Assembly (NCBI RefSeq): GCF_000716605.1
Contig: NZ_JNXE01000013.1
Coordinates: forward strand, 1-64,000
DNA from: Streptomyces sp. NRRL F-525
Lineage (GTDB): Bacteria > Actinomycetota > Actinomycetes > Streptomycetales > Streptomycetaceae
Reading direction: 5' to 3'
Length of the DNA: 64,000 nt
The notes under the pieces were generated by a model, which searched no databases, was not told the DNA's origin, and was given only the letters and a program-made list of their open reading frames with translations. Both the position numbers and the translations under genes were made by a program. Shown here piece by piece: positions 1-8,551 of this stretch; positions within the stretch are counted from its first letter, which is position 1; each line of letters opens with the position of its first letter.

Positions 1-1244
1 CCCCCACCGCAGACCTCACCCCCACCCCACCCACCAACCCCTGGCACCGCTACGACCCCTGGGCCACCCCCGCCCCCCTCCAACAGACCGGCACCCCAAC
101 CCCACCCCTCACCCCCGAACAGCACCGCACCCGGAAACTCCTCGCCGTCTCCGCCCTCGTCCTGGCTCTTGTCTCCGGCGGTGTCGGTGGGGTCGTAGGG
201 GCGCATCTGGAGCGGGACGGGATCGGTGGGGCCATCGTGTTGCCGCAGGTCGGTAAAGAAGATGCTCAGCCCGCGCTCGGCAGTGTTGCCGGGATTGCTG
301 CTCGGGCTCTGCCCAGTGTCGTGACCCTGCATGTGAGCGGGGATGAGGAGTCGGCGACCGGTACCGGGATCGTGCTGGATGCGCGGGGGCACATCCTCAC
401 CAACAACCATGTCGTGCGGCCCGCTGGTGGTGGTGGGGCGATATCCGTCAGGTTCAGTGGGGGGCAGACCGTCAAGGGCACCGTCGTCGGGCGGGACACC
501 GGGTACGACCTCGCCGTCGTGCAGGTGCGGGGGGTGCGCGGGCTGACGCCGATGCCGCTCGGGAATTCCGACAACGTGCGGGTGGGGGACCCCGTTGTCG
601 CGATCGGGGCGCCCTTCGATCTGGACAACACCGTGACCTCCGGGATCATCAGCGCCAAGGAGCGACCCATCACGGCGGGTGGAGAGGCGTCGGACGGGAG
701 CGATGTGTCGTATGTCGATGCCCTGCAGACCGACGCGCCGATCAATCCCGGGAACTCCGGTGGGCCGTTGCTCGACGCGCGGGGGCGGCTGGTCGGGGTC
801 AACTCGGCTATTCGGTCCGCCGATTACGGGGACGGGGGTGGGGACGGGACGGAGAGTGAGCAGGCCGGGTCCATCGGGCTCGGGTTCGCCATTCCCGTGA
901 ATCTGGCCAAGCGGGTTGCCGAGGAGATCATCAACACCGGGAAGGCGACCCATCCGGTCATCGGCGTCAGCCTCGACCTGGACTACGCGGGGGACGGCGC
1001 CCGTATCGCCACGAAGGGCAGCGGCGACGGGCCCGCCGTCACCGCGGGCGGTCCCGGTGCCGAGGCGGGACTCAAGGCCGGCGACGTCATCACCGAGGTC
1101 GACGGCGAGCCTGTCCACTCCGGGAACGAGCTCATCGTCAGGACGCGCGCCCATCGGCCCGGCGACCACGTGCGGCTGACCCTGCGGCGAGGCGGCAAAG
1201 ACATGACCTTGTCGCTCGTGCTGGGCTCGGCGACCGGTGATTGA
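1..1244 (+). CDS. HtrA/DegP-like membrane-anchored serine protease with PDZ domain (5' end outside window)
   Basis: The frame is open from the window edge (first full codon at base 3), so the annotated GTG at 237 is internal. Visible order: a Pro/Thr-rich cytoplasmic stretch, one hydrophobic segment at about 138-203 (LLAVSALVLALVSGGVGGVV), then an S1C trypsin-like domain outside the membrane. Counting from base 237, the triad is His58 (LTNNHVV), Asp91 (GYDLAVVQV) and Ser174 (NPGNSGGPLL). A PDZ domain fills about residues 245-330 (AGLKAGDVITEVDGEPV). Such proteases degrade or remodel misfolded envelope proteins. tatB follows about 200 bases downstream, the same order as mycobacterial sigE-rseA-htrA-tatB, so an ECF sigma or anti-sigma gene may lie just upstream (inference). 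Confidence 0.93.
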   Translation, partial: PTADLTPTPPTNPWHRYDPWATPAPLQQTGTPTPPLTPEQHRTRKLLAVSALVLALVSGGVGGVVGAHLERDGIGGAIVLPQVGKEDAQPALGSVAGIAARALPSVVTLHVSGDEESATGTGIVLDARGHILTNNHVVRPAGGGGAISVRFSGGQTVKGTVVGRDTGYDLAVVQVRGVRGLTPMPLGNSDNVRVGDPVVAIGAPFDLDNTVTSGIISAKERPITAGGEASDGSDVSYVDALQTDAPINPGNSGGPLLDARGRLVGVNSAIRSADYGDGGGDGTESEQAGSIGLGFAIPVNLAKRVAEEIINTGKATHPVIGVSLDLDYAGDGARIATKGSGDGPAVTAGGPGAEAGLKAGDVITEVDGEPVHSGNELIVRTRAHRPGDHVRLTLRRGGKDMTLSLVLGSATGD

Positions 1245-1445
1245 CAGAAACGTCACAGGTGAGAGCCCCGCGCCCCGTCCCACTAGGCAAACAACCCGGA
1301 AAACCGGTGGTGTACACCCACTCGTAGCCCCCGGGACAGTACCGGTCGGGTGGGATCGCCGGGTACCGTGGACCCGGCCCGGACCACGGAAGACCCGCAC
1401 AGACCACCGAGGGCCGAGGACCGAGGACATCGCAAGGAGCTTCAG

Positions 1446-1874
1446 GTGTTCAATGACATAGGACCGCTAGAGCTGGTGACGATCATTGTCCTCGCCGTGC
1501 TCGTCTTCGGTCCGGACAAGCTCCCGAAGGTCATCCAGGACGTCATGCGGACGATCCGGAAGATCCGAGAGTTCTCGGAGAGCGCCAAGGCGGACATCCG
1601 CGAGGAGCTCGGTCCGGAGTTCAAGGACTTCGACTTCGAGGACCTCAACCCCAAGACGTTCCTGCGCAAGCAGCTGGACAACGACGAACTGGGGCTCAAG
1701 GAGATCCGCAACGGCTTCGACCTGAAGAAGGAGATGGCCGAGGTCACGGAGGCGGTCCAGAGCGCGGACACCCCGAGTTCCTCGCCCTCTTCGAGTGGTC
1801 GGCTCGACATGACCAAGAAGCCCGAGGAGCCGGAGAAGGACGACCGCCCGCCCTTCGACGCGGACGCCACCTGA
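1446..1874 (+). CDS. tatB: Sec-independent (Tat) translocase subunit TatB
   Basis: A 142-residue protein with one N-terminal transmembrane helix (LVTIIVLAVLVFGPDKLPK), the conserved Phe-Gly-Pro hinge, an amphipathic helix and a charged C-terminal tail ending in KDDRPPFDADAT. With TatC it forms the receptor for twin-arginine precursors at the membrane. The frame is open from 1350, but the start is set at GTG 1446 because AAGGAG at 1434-1439 lies 6 nt upstream and the protein then begins FNDIGPLEL as expected for the family. It follows the HtrA-like gene in the same direction. TatA is shorter and lacks this long tail, so TatB is the better call. Confidence 0.93.
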   Translation: MFNDIGPLELVTIIVLAVLVFGPDKLPKVIQDVMRTIRKIREFSESAKADIREELGPEFKDFDFEDLNPKTFLRKQLDNDELGLKEIRNGFDLKKEMAEVTEAVQSADTPSSSPSSSGRLDMTKKPEEPEKDDRPPFDADAT

Positions 1875-2109
1875 CCCTCCCCGAGCACATCCCCCGCACC
1901 TCCCGAGCCCCGCTCACGTGACGCGTCTCATACCCCTGCCACGCCCTCGTACGGCCTGAACACGGCCCATTCGCGCCTCGCGCGCCGGGCGCTTTCCGGG
2001 CTGCCTCGCACGAGGTGGCTATGCTGCCGAGTTGTTGTGCGGACCGGGCGAGTCGCCCGAAGGGGGGCGGGCCGCCCCGGTCCGACGAGAACGAGGAGGC
2101 GTCCGGAGC

Positions 2110-2769
2110 ATGGAGACGACGAGTCGGGTAGGCGCGCAGGCGCCGGCCGCGGAGGGTGGACAACAACTCCCCTCCGCCCGGCGCACGGTCGACGGCTACC
2201 TGCTGGCGCCCTTCCCGTGGTACGGCCTCGACGAGGCCTTCACGGGACCGCGCTGGCTGATGCAGGTGGGCATGGCGGCGGACGGAGCCGTCGAGCACGG
2301 TTCGATCGGGCACGGCGACGAGCCCTCCGTACGCAACGAAGGCACGGAGGACAAGGAGAAGTTCGCGGTCGTCGTCACCGTCGCGGGCAACCCCGCCCGG
2401 CGCACCGCCGACGGCACGGGCCTCCTGGAGGCCACGTCGGTGTCCTCCGCGGCCTGGCTCGCCGGTGTGGGGCTGCTGTCCTTCACCTGGCCCGGGCAGA
2501 TGGACCACACCCTGCGGGACGACTGGCTGGAGCAGCAGACCGAGACGGCCTGGGTCCTGGCGGACGACCTCGCCGGCGACGACTGGTCGACCCTGTCCCT
2601 CCCCGTGGACGGCGTGCCGACGCCCTTCCACTACCGCGAGTCCGAGTTCGGCTGGGTGCTGGCTGGGTCGACTCAGGAAGGCGTCCACGTGGGGGCGTAC
2701 GGGAGGGGCATGAGCGCGTATGGGCTCGGCTTCGCCATGATCAAGGACATCACTACGTACGCCGCCTGA
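2110..2769 (+). CDS. Conserved hypothetical protein, 219 aa
   Basis: No domain recognised. ATG 2110 is preceded by GAGGAG at 2093-2098; an earlier in-frame start at 2032 has no ribosome site. The protein is soluble and acidic, with no signal peptide or membrane span, and is rich in Trp and Gly (FPWYGLDEAFTGPRWLMQV near the N-terminus, SEFGWVLAGSTQEGVHVGAYGRG near the end). The sequence looks like a compact globular domain, and good codon bias argues it is real. It lies between tatB and the convergent mrp gene. Function unknown. Confidence 0.8.
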   Translation: METTSRVGAQAPAAEGGQQLPSARRTVDGYLLAPFPWYGLDEAFTGPRWLMQVGMAADGAVEHGSIGHGDEPSVRNEGTEDKEKFAVVVTVAGNPARRTADGTGLLEATSVSSAAWLAGVGLLSFTWPGQMDHTLRDDWLEQQTETAWVLADDLAGDDWSTLSLPVDGVPTPFHYRESEFGWVLAGSTQEGVHVGAYGRGMSAYGLGFAMIKDITTYAA

Positions 2770-2787
2770 CGGCGGATTGAGGTGAGT

Positions 2788-2836
2788 GGGGAACTGCGGG
2801 CCGTTCGTGGCTGGTCGCGCAGTTCCCCGCGCCCCT
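2788..2836. repeat. Dispersed intergenic repeat folding as a hairpin, copy A
   Basis: Bases 2788-2798 (GGGGAACTGCG) pair perfectly with 2818-2828 across a 19-nt loop. The right half, 2807-2836, is a 30-bp sequence repeated exactly at 11821-11850 and, inverted, for 23 bp at 6844-6866. It sits between convergent genes (stops at 2769 and 2849), so it may serve as a bidirectional terminator. From memory this element is widespread between Streptomyces genes. Confidence 0.75.
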
Positions 2837-2848
2837 GAGGTGGGACCC

Positions 2849-3982
2849 CTAGAACTTGTTCCGCGGGGTGATCCCCAGCGACATGCCCGAAAGGCCTCGC
2901 TGCCGTCCCCCCAGCTTGCCCGCGATCGCTCGCAGGGCCGCGCCCGCCGGGGAGTCCGGGTCGCTCAGGACCACCGGCTTGCCCTCGTCGCCGCCCTCGC
3001 GGAGGCGGACGTCGATCGGGATGCTGCCCAGCACCGGGACCGACGCGCCCGTCGTGCGCGTCAGGCCGTCCGCCACCGACTGGCCGCCGCCCGTGCCGAA
3101 GACGTCGACCATCTCGCCGCAGTGCGGGCACGGCAGGCCCGCCATGTTCTCGACGACGCCGACGATCTTCTGGTGGGTCTGTACGGCGATGGAACCCGCG
3201 CGCTCGGCGACCTCGGCCGCCGCCTGCTGAGGGGTCGTCACGACGAGGATCTCGGCGTTCGGGACGAGCTGGGCGACGGAGATCGCGATGTCGCCCGTGC
3301 CCGGCGGGAGGTCGAGGAGGAGGACGTCCAGGTCGCCCCAGTACACGTCCGCCAGGAACTGCTGGAGTGCCCGGTGCAGCATGGGCCCGCGCCACACCAC
3401 CGGTGCGTTGCCCGGCGTGAACATGCCGATGGAGATGACCTTCACGCCGTGTGCCGACGGCGGCATGATCATGTTCTCGACCTGGGTGGGGAGGCCGTCG
3501 GCGCCCAGCATGCGGGGCACGGAGTGGCCGTAGATGTCGGCGTCGACGACACCGACCTTCAGGCCGTCGGCGGCCATCGCGGCCGCGAGGTTCACCGTCA
3601 CCGAGGACTTGCCGACGCCGCCCTTGCCGGAGGCGACCGCGTACACGCGGGTGAGGGAGCCGGGCTGCGCGAAGGGGACCTCGCGCTCGGTCTTGCCACC
3701 GCGCAGGGCGGTCGCGAGTTCCTTGCGCTGCTCGTCGCTCATCACGTCCAGGGTCACGTCGACGCCGGTGACGCCCTCGACACCCAGGACCGCCTCCGTC
3801 ACGCGCTGCGTGATCGTCTCGCGCATGGGACAGCCGGAGACCGTCAGGTACACGGTGACCGCGACCGCTCCGTCCGCACCGATCTCCACCGACTTGACCA
3901 TCCCCAACTCGGTGATGGGTCGGTTGATCTCGGGGTCGTTCACCGTCGACAGCGCTTCACGCACCGCGTCTTCCGTAGCCAT
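2849..3982 (-). CDS. mrp: Mrp/ApbC-type iron-sulfur cluster carrier ATPase
   Basis: 377 residues. Residues 1-80 form a MIP18/DUF59 domain, followed by a ParA/MinD-like NTPase with the deviant Walker A GKGGVGKSS at 119-127, switch segment DADIYGHSVPR and the Cys pair GLPCPHCG near residue 285 that binds a bridging cluster in the family. Mrp proteins assemble and transfer Fe-S clusters in the cytosol. The start MATEDAVREAL is the usual family N-terminus. Its downstream neighbours on the same strand are separated by about 40 bases. The mrp-DUF1003-mgtE order is also seen in mycobacteria (recalled). Confidence 0.95.
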   Translation of the reverse strand: MATEDAVREALSTVNDPEINRPITELGMVKSVEIGADGAVAVTVYLTVSGCPMRETITQRVTEAVLGVEGVTGVDVTLDVMSDEQRKELATALRGGKTEREVPFAQPGSLTRVYAVASGKGGVGKSSVTVNLAAAMAADGLKVGVVDADIYGHSVPRMLGADGLPTQVENMIMPPSAHGVKVISIGMFTPGNAPVVWRGPMLHRALQQFLADVYWGDLDVLLLDLPPGTGDIAISVAQLVPNAEILVVTTPQQAAAEVAERAGSIAVQTHQKIVGVVENMAGLPCPHCGEMVDVFGTGGGQSVADGLTRTTGASVPVLGSIPIDVRLREGGDEGKPVVLSDPDSPAGAALRAIAGKLGGRQRGLSGMSLGITPRNKF

Positions 3983-4025
3983 AGGGTCGATGGTACGGCG
4001 CCGCGCGGGGCCCCCGGTAAGTCCG

Positions 4026-4619
4026 TCACCGGTCGTCTACGTCACGTCCGTGCGACCGTTCCGCCGGGAATACGACGTGTTTGTGGTGGCCGTTCTCCCG
4101 TTCTTCGAGCTCTTTCACCAGGTCCTGGAGTTCGGAGCGGATCCAGTCCCGGGTCGCGACCTCGCCGAGGCCGATGCGCAGGGAGGCGATCTCGCGGGTG
4201 AGGTACTCGGTGTCGGCGATCGACCGCTCGTTCTGCTTGCGGTCCTGTTCGAGGTTGACCCGGTCGCGGTCGTCCTGCCGGTTCTGCGCGAGCAGGATCA
4301 GCGGGGCCGCGTAGGAGGCCTGGAGCGACAGCATCAGCGTCAGGAAGATGAACGGGTAGTTGTCGAACCGCACGTCACGCGGCGCGAAGATGTTCCACAG
4401 CACCCACGCGATGATGACGACCGTCATCCAGACGATGAACCGCCCGGTCCCCAGGAACCGCGCGATCCGCTCCGACATCCGCCCGAAGGCCTCGGGGTCG
4501 TACTCGGGCAGGAACCGGCGCCGGGGCGGACGCGGCTGGTCGAGCCGGGCCCGGGTCCGGGTGGTGGCGGTCGCGCCCGCCGGTGTCCTCTCCCGCGTGG
4601 ACTCGCGCTCAGGAGTCAT
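4026..4619 (-). CDS. DUF1003 family membrane protein
   Basis: 197 residues. A basic, Arg/Pro-rich N-terminal tail of about 55 residues precedes two close transmembrane helices (FIVWMTVVIIAWVLWNIF and FIFLTLMLSLQASYAAPLILL), then a charged helical C-terminal region (QNRQDDRDRVNLEQDRKQN) likely to be coiled coil. This is the DUF1003 pattern; no biochemical role is established. The ATG at 4619 overlaps the end of the upstream MgtE-N gene by 11 bases, so the two are probably translationally coupled and may act together in divalent-cation or envelope physiology (inference). Confidence 0.9.
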   Translation of the reverse strand: MTPERESTRERTPAGATATTRTRARLDQPRPPRRRFLPEYDPEAFGRMSERIARFLGTGRFIVWMTVVIIAWVLWNIFAPRDVRFDNYPFIFLTLMLSLQASYAAPLILLAQNRQDDRDRVNLEQDRKQNERSIADTEYLTREIASLRIGLGEVATRDWIRSELQDLVKELEERENGHHKHVVFPAERSHGRDVDDR

Positions 4620-5916
4620 GAGCCGCCACCTCCTCGTCTTCGTTCTCGTCCACGCCCTCGTCGAGATGGAACTCGGTCTCCCGCCAGTCCTCCGGCAGCA
4701 TGTGGTCCAGCACGTCGTCCACGGTCACCGCCCCGAGCAGCGACCCGGTCTCGTCGACCACGGGCGCCGCGACCATGTCGTACGTCGCGAAGAACCCGGC
4801 GATCAGCTGCAGCGAGGCGTCCGGGTCCAGCGGCTGCAGGTCGTCGTCGATGATCGCGCTGACCAGGGTGTACGGCGGGTCGCGCAGCAGCCGCTGGAAG
4901 TGGACCGTGCCGAGGTACTTGCCGGTCGGGGTGTCGTCCGGCGGGCGGCAGACGTACACCTGCGCGGCGAGCGCGGGGGAGAGGTCGGCGCTGCGGACCC
5001 GGGCGAGCGCGTCGGCGACGGTCGCGTCCGGCCGCAGGACGATCGGCTCGGTCGTCATCAAACCGCCCGCGGTGTGCTCCTCGTACGACATCAGGCGGCG
5101 TACGTCGGCCGCCTCGGAGGGCTGCATCAGGTTGAGGAGGCGTTCCTTGTCGTCCTCGGGGAGTTCGGAGAGGAGGTCGGCCGCGTCGTCCGGGTCCATG
5201 GCCTCCAGGACGTCGGCCGCGCGCTCCTCCTTCAGCTTGCCGAGGATCTCGATCTGGTCGTCCTCCGGGAGCTCTTCGAGGACGTCGGCGAGGCGGTCGT
5301 CGTCGAGGGCGGCGGCGACCTCGGCCCGGCGCTTGGGGGAGAGGTGGTGCAGGACGTTGGCGAGGTCGGCGGGGCGCAGCTGCTCGAAGGTGGCCAGGAG
5401 GCTCTCCGCGCCCTGTCCCTGCTCCTCCAGGGAGAAACCGGTGACGCTGGACCAGTCCACGGTCAGCGTCTCGCCCTTGGCCCTTCTGAAGGCTCCGCCG
5501 GTCCTGCCCTTGCGGACGAAGATCCGGTCGATCTCCCAGTCCCGGCGGGCCGGCAGGTGCTGCACCGAGAGGTCGAGGACGGTGACCTCCTCGTGGGTCT
5601 CGACGAGGGTGACGCGCCGGTCCAGGAGTTCGCCGAACACCAGCCGCTCGGTGGGCCGTTGCTCGAAGCGGCGGACGTTCAGCACGCCGGTCGTGATGAC
5701 CTGGCCGGACTCGATGCCGGTGATCCGGGTCATCGGGAGGAAGATGCGGCGCCGCGTGGAGAGTTCGACGACGAGGCCGAGCAGCCGCGGGGGCCGGTTG
5801 CCCACGCGGAGCATGGCGACGAGGTCGCGGACGCGGCCCACCTGGTCGCCGTTCGGGTCGAAGACGGCGACACCGGAGAGGTGCGACACGAAGACTCGGG
5901 GAGCGCCGGCTGCCAT
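4609..5916 (-). CDS. Cytosolic MgtE N-terminal/CBS-domain protein with PRC-barrel-like N-terminus
   Basis: 435 residues. The start is ATG 5916, with AAGGAGG 7 nt upstream; the open frame continues to 6123 without a plausible start. Residues 1-150 resemble a PRC-barrel (VAVFDPNGDQVGRVRDLVAM) duplicated as a second strand-rich block. An MgtE_N helical repeat domain follows (LANVLHHLSPKRRAEVAAAL, LLSELPEDDKERLLNLM), then a tandem CBS pair ending EDWRETEFHLDEG. MgtE proper has a C-terminal magnesium channel domain, but none is present here, so this is a soluble relative that presumably senses Mg2+ or nucleotides. It is coupled to the DUF1003 gene, and a CorA gene lies nearby. Confidence 0.88.
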   Translation of the reverse strand: MAAGAPRVFVSHLSGVAVFDPNGDQVGRVRDLVAMLRVGNRPPRLLGLVVELSTRRRIFLPMTRITGIESGQVITTGVLNVRRFEQRPTERLVFGELLDRRVTLVETHEEVTVLDLSVQHLPARRDWEIDRIFVRKGRTGGAFRRAKGETLTVDWSSVTGFSLEEQGQGAESLLATFEQLRPADLANVLHHLSPKRRAEVAAALDDDRLADVLEELPEDDQIEILGKLKEERAADVLEAMDPDDAADLLSELPEDDKERLLNLMQPSEAADVRRLMSYEEHTAGGLMTTEPIVLRPDATVADALARVRSADLSPALAAQVYVCRPPDDTPTGKYLGTVHFQRLLRDPPYTLVSAIIDDDLQPLDPDASLQLIAGFFATYDMVAAPVVDETGSLLGAVTVDDVLDHMLPEDWRETEFHLDEGVDENEDEEVAAHDS

Positions 5917-6125
5917 GGCCGCACCTCCTTCTTTCTCTGCTGGTCCACCGATGGATTCTGTGGTTTCCGGATCTTCCGAAATGCCTGCTCGGACGGGCTT
6001 CAGGCTAGCCCGTCCCCATGTGATCCGCGCTGGTGGGCGGTCCGGACGGACTGGCTCCGCCGGCACCTCGCGGCCCCGGTACGCTGCCGTACGCCATCGC
6101 CCCCCGCATGGAAGGCAACCCACCT

Positions 6126-6845
6126 GTGACTGCGATCCCCCAGGTCCGAAACCGTCGTGCGGCGCTGCTCGGCGCGGCCTGTGTCCTGGCCCTCGCGGGG
6201 TGCGGCGGCGAGGACCTGGACGCGGGGACGAACGGGGTCGGCAAGCTGGCCGCCGACAAGATCCAGTCCAGGTCGGTCACGGCCGCGGGCGGCGCCGACG
6301 CCGTACGGCTGTCCGGGACCGTCGTCACCAGCGGGAAGACGTACACGCTCGACATGCGGCTGAAGTCCGACGGCGGCAGCGGGTCGGTCACCTCGAAGGG
6401 GTCGACCTTCGGGCTGCTGCGGATCGGCGAGGAGCTGTACCTGAAGGCCGACGCGGACTTCTGGAACAGCAACGGGGACTCGGGCGCCGGCGACTCGCTG
6501 CACGGCAAGTACGTGAAGGTGCCGCAGGGGGACCCCTCGTACAAGAAGTTCAGTGGTTTCACGGACAAGGACGTGCTCCTCTCCAGCTTGCTGACCCTGC
6601 ACGGCTCACTCGCGACGGACGGGCACCACGCGCAGGACGGTGTCCGGACGATCCGCATCACCGGTGACAAGGGCTCCGGCGGCACCCTCGACGTCTCCCT
6701 CGAGGGCAAGCCGTATCCGCTCCGGCTGGTCCGCGCGGGCGGCGCGGGCACGCTGACCTTCTCGGACTGGGGCAAGAGCTTCACGGTGACGCAGCCGAAG
6801 GGCGACGACACTGTCGACTACGGCAAGCAACTGCCGTCTTCTTAG
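6126..6845 (+). CDS. Putative lipoprotein, 239 aa
   Basis: The most likely start is GTG 6126 (GGAAGG at 6110-6115); ATG 6108 is an in-frame alternative. The N-terminus has NRR, a hydrophobic core and the lipobox LALAGC, so the mature protein should be a diacylated outer-surface lipoprotein. The rest is beta-rich (VRLSGTVVTSGKTYTLDMRL, IGEELYLKADADFWNS) and resembles the LppX/LprAFG type of single-domain lipoprotein, which bind lipids in mycobacteria; I cannot confirm membership. It is divergent from the MgtE-N gene and convergent with the next gene. Confidence 0.85.
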   Translation: MTAIPQVRNRRAALLGAACVLALAGCGGEDLDAGTNGVGKLAADKIQSRSVTAAGGADAVRLSGTVVTSGKTYTLDMRLKSDGGSGSVTSKGSTFGLLRIGEELYLKADADFWNSNGDSGAGDSLHGKYVKVPQGDPSYKKFSGFTDKDVLLSSLLTLHGSLATDGHHAQDGVRTIRITGDKGSGGTLDVSLEGKPYPLRLVRAGGAGTLTFSDWGKSFTVTQPKGDDTVDYGKQLPSS

Positions 6846-6866
6846 GGGCGCGGGGAACTGCGCGAC
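6844..6866. repeat. Dispersed intergenic repeat, inverted copy B
   Basis: These 23 bp are the exact reverse complement of 2814-2836 and 11828-11850. They begin on the stop codon of the lipoprotein gene and lie between two convergent genes. The long left arm that gives copy A its hairpin is absent here. Confidence 0.7.
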
Positions 6867-6891
6867 GAGCCCCCACCGGCCCGCAGCCGAA

Positions 6892-7410
6892 CTATTGGCC
6901 CCTTCTCCGGCGCCGCACCAGCAGTTTCGGCAGCCCCGCAGGGATCGGCTCACGCGTCGTGGCCGGCGACGGCAGCGGCCGAGCCGCCAGATCGCCGTCG
7001 GGCAACGGCAGAGTCACCCCCGTCGGCTCCAAGCGGAGCACCCTGCACTCGCGGGCCCAGCGGGCGGTCATAGCCTCGCCGTCGGGGGCGTTGAGACGCT
7101 TGCCCTTCAGCTCGGCTACGGCCGCCGCCCAGGCCTCGGAGTCGGGCGCCAGTTCTACGACCTTCGCGGTCCAGGAGACCAGTCGGCCGCCCTTGTCCTT
7201 GCTGCGGACGGTGACCTCGGCGGGGCCGCCGTCGGTCAGTCCCGGCAGCGGCTGCTCGCCCGGCCCGTCGCCGATCAGGCAGGCCGCGCCCTCGTGCCAG
7301 ACGTGCCACAGGGCGCGGGCCGGGACGCCCGGACCGTTGACCCAGACGAGGCCGGACTTCTTCGTGGCCTCCTCGACGAGGGCCTGGTCGAGCGGCTCGC
7401 TGCTAGTCAT
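6892..7410 (-). CDS. Hypothetical protein, 172 aa (possible FMN-binding split-barrel)
   Basis: Begins MTSSEPLDQALVEEATKKSG at 7410 and ends in a basic RRRRRGQ tail. The order of short strands (SGLVWVNGPGVPARALWHVW, GAACLIGDGPGEQPLPGL, PAEVTVRSKDKGGRLVSWTA) suggests a small split-barrel such as the pyridoxamine-phosphate-oxidase-like fold, but I see no decisive motif. No signal peptide or membrane span. It lies 22 bases beyond the corA stop on the same strand, so the two may be co-transcribed. Confidence 0.8.
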   Translation of the reverse strand: MTSSEPLDQALVEEATKKSGLVWVNGPGVPARALWHVWHEGAACLIGDGPGEQPLPGLTDGGPAEVTVRSKDKGGRLVSWTAKVVELAPDSEAWAAAVAELKGKRLNAPDGEAMTARWARECRVLRLEPTGVTLPLPDGDLAARPLPSPATTREPIPAGLPKLLVRRRRRGQ

Positions 7411-7432
7411 GGGCGTCAGCCTATCCAGCCGC

Positions 7433-8551
7433 TCACAGCCAGCCGTTGCGCTTCAGCGTGCGGTGGATGGTGAGACAGACGGCCACGGTGAAGGTGAGCA
7501 CGGCCGGATACCCGTACTTCGCGTGCAGCTCCGGCATGTGCTCGAAGTTCATGCCGTACACGCCCGTCACCATCGTCGGTACGGCGATGATCGCGGCCCA
7601 CGCGGTGATCTTCCGCATGTCCTCGTTCTGGGCGACGGACGCCTGCGCGAGGTTGGCCTGGAGGATCGAGTTGAGCAGCTCGTCGAAGCCGATGACCTGC
7701 TCGTGGACCCGGGCGAGGTGGTCGGCGACGTCGCGGAAGTACTTCTGGATGTCCGGGTCGATCAGCCGCATCGGCCGCTCGCTCAGCAGCTGCATGGGAC
7801 GCAGCAGCGGCGACACCGCGCGCTTGAACTCCAGTACCTCGCGCTTGAGTTGGTAGATCCGCGCCGAGTCGACACCGCGCGAGACCCCGCCCTTGCGGCC
7901 CGGCGTGAACACCTCGGTCTCGACCTCGTCGATGTCGTCCTGCACCGCGTCCGCGACCGCGACATAGCCGTCGACGACGTGGTCGGCGATCGCGTGCAGC
8001 ACCGCCGAGGGACCGCGGGCGAGCAGCTCCGGGTCGTCCTGCAGCCGGTGCCGCAGCGCCCGCAGCGAGCCCTGGCCGCCGTGCCGGACGGTGATGAAGA
8101 AGTCCCGCCCGGTGAAGCACATGACCTCGCCGGTCTCAACTACCTCGCTGTTGGCGGTGAGTTGGTCGTGCTCGACGTAGTGGATGGTCTTGAAGACGGT
8201 GAAGAGGGAGTCGTCGTAGCGCTCCAGCTTGGGGCGCTGGTGGGCCTGTACGGCGTCCTCGACGGCGAGTGGGTGGAGTCCGAACTCCCGGGCGATGACG
8301 GCGAATTCGGCCTCGGTCGGCTCGTGCAGGCCGATCCACACGAAGCCGCCGTCACGGCGCACCAGGCGCATCGCCTCGTGCGGGGTGAGCGGCTTGCCGG
8401 CGTCGACACGGGCGCCGTCGCGGTACACGGCGCAGTCGACGACGGCCGAGGGGGTACCGGGGTCGCGGGTCGTGTCGTACGCGCCGCCGTCCTTGCGCAG
8501 GGAGGGACGGGACGGGCGGACCACGGCACGCAGGTCGCGGATCATCGACAT
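7433..8551 (-). CDS. corA: CorA-family magnesium/divalent cation channel
   Basis: 372 residues from ATG 8551, chosen because AAGGAG lies 6 nt upstream; the open frame continues to 8662 without support. A large cytosolic alpha/beta funnel domain is followed by a long stalk helix and two C-terminal transmembrane helices. The signature GMN is in VYGMNFEHMPELHAKYGYP between them, and the protein ends in a short basic tail (KRNGWL). CorA pentamers admit Mg2+, Co2+ or Ni2+. Together with the MgtE-N gene 1.5 kb away this suggests a magnesium-handling neighbourhood. A leader of up to about 360 bases upstream may regulate it. Confidence 0.93.
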   Translation of the reverse strand: MSMIRDLRAVVRPSRPSLRKDGGAYDTTRDPGTPSAVVDCAVYRDGARVDAGKPLTPHEAMRLVRRDGGFVWIGLHEPTEAEFAVIAREFGLHPLAVEDAVQAHQRPKLERYDDSLFTVFKTIHYVEHDQLTANSEVVETGEVMCFTGRDFFITVRHGGQGSLRALRHRLQDDPELLARGPSAVLHAIADHVVDGYVAVADAVQDDIDEVETEVFTPGRKGGVSRGVDSARIYQLKREVLEFKRAVSPLLRPMQLLSERPMRLIDPDIQKYFRDVADHLARVHEQVIGFDELLNSILQANLAQASVAQNEDMRKITAWAAIIAVPTMVTGVYGMNFEHMPELHAKYGYPAVLTFTVAVCLTIHRTLKRNGWL

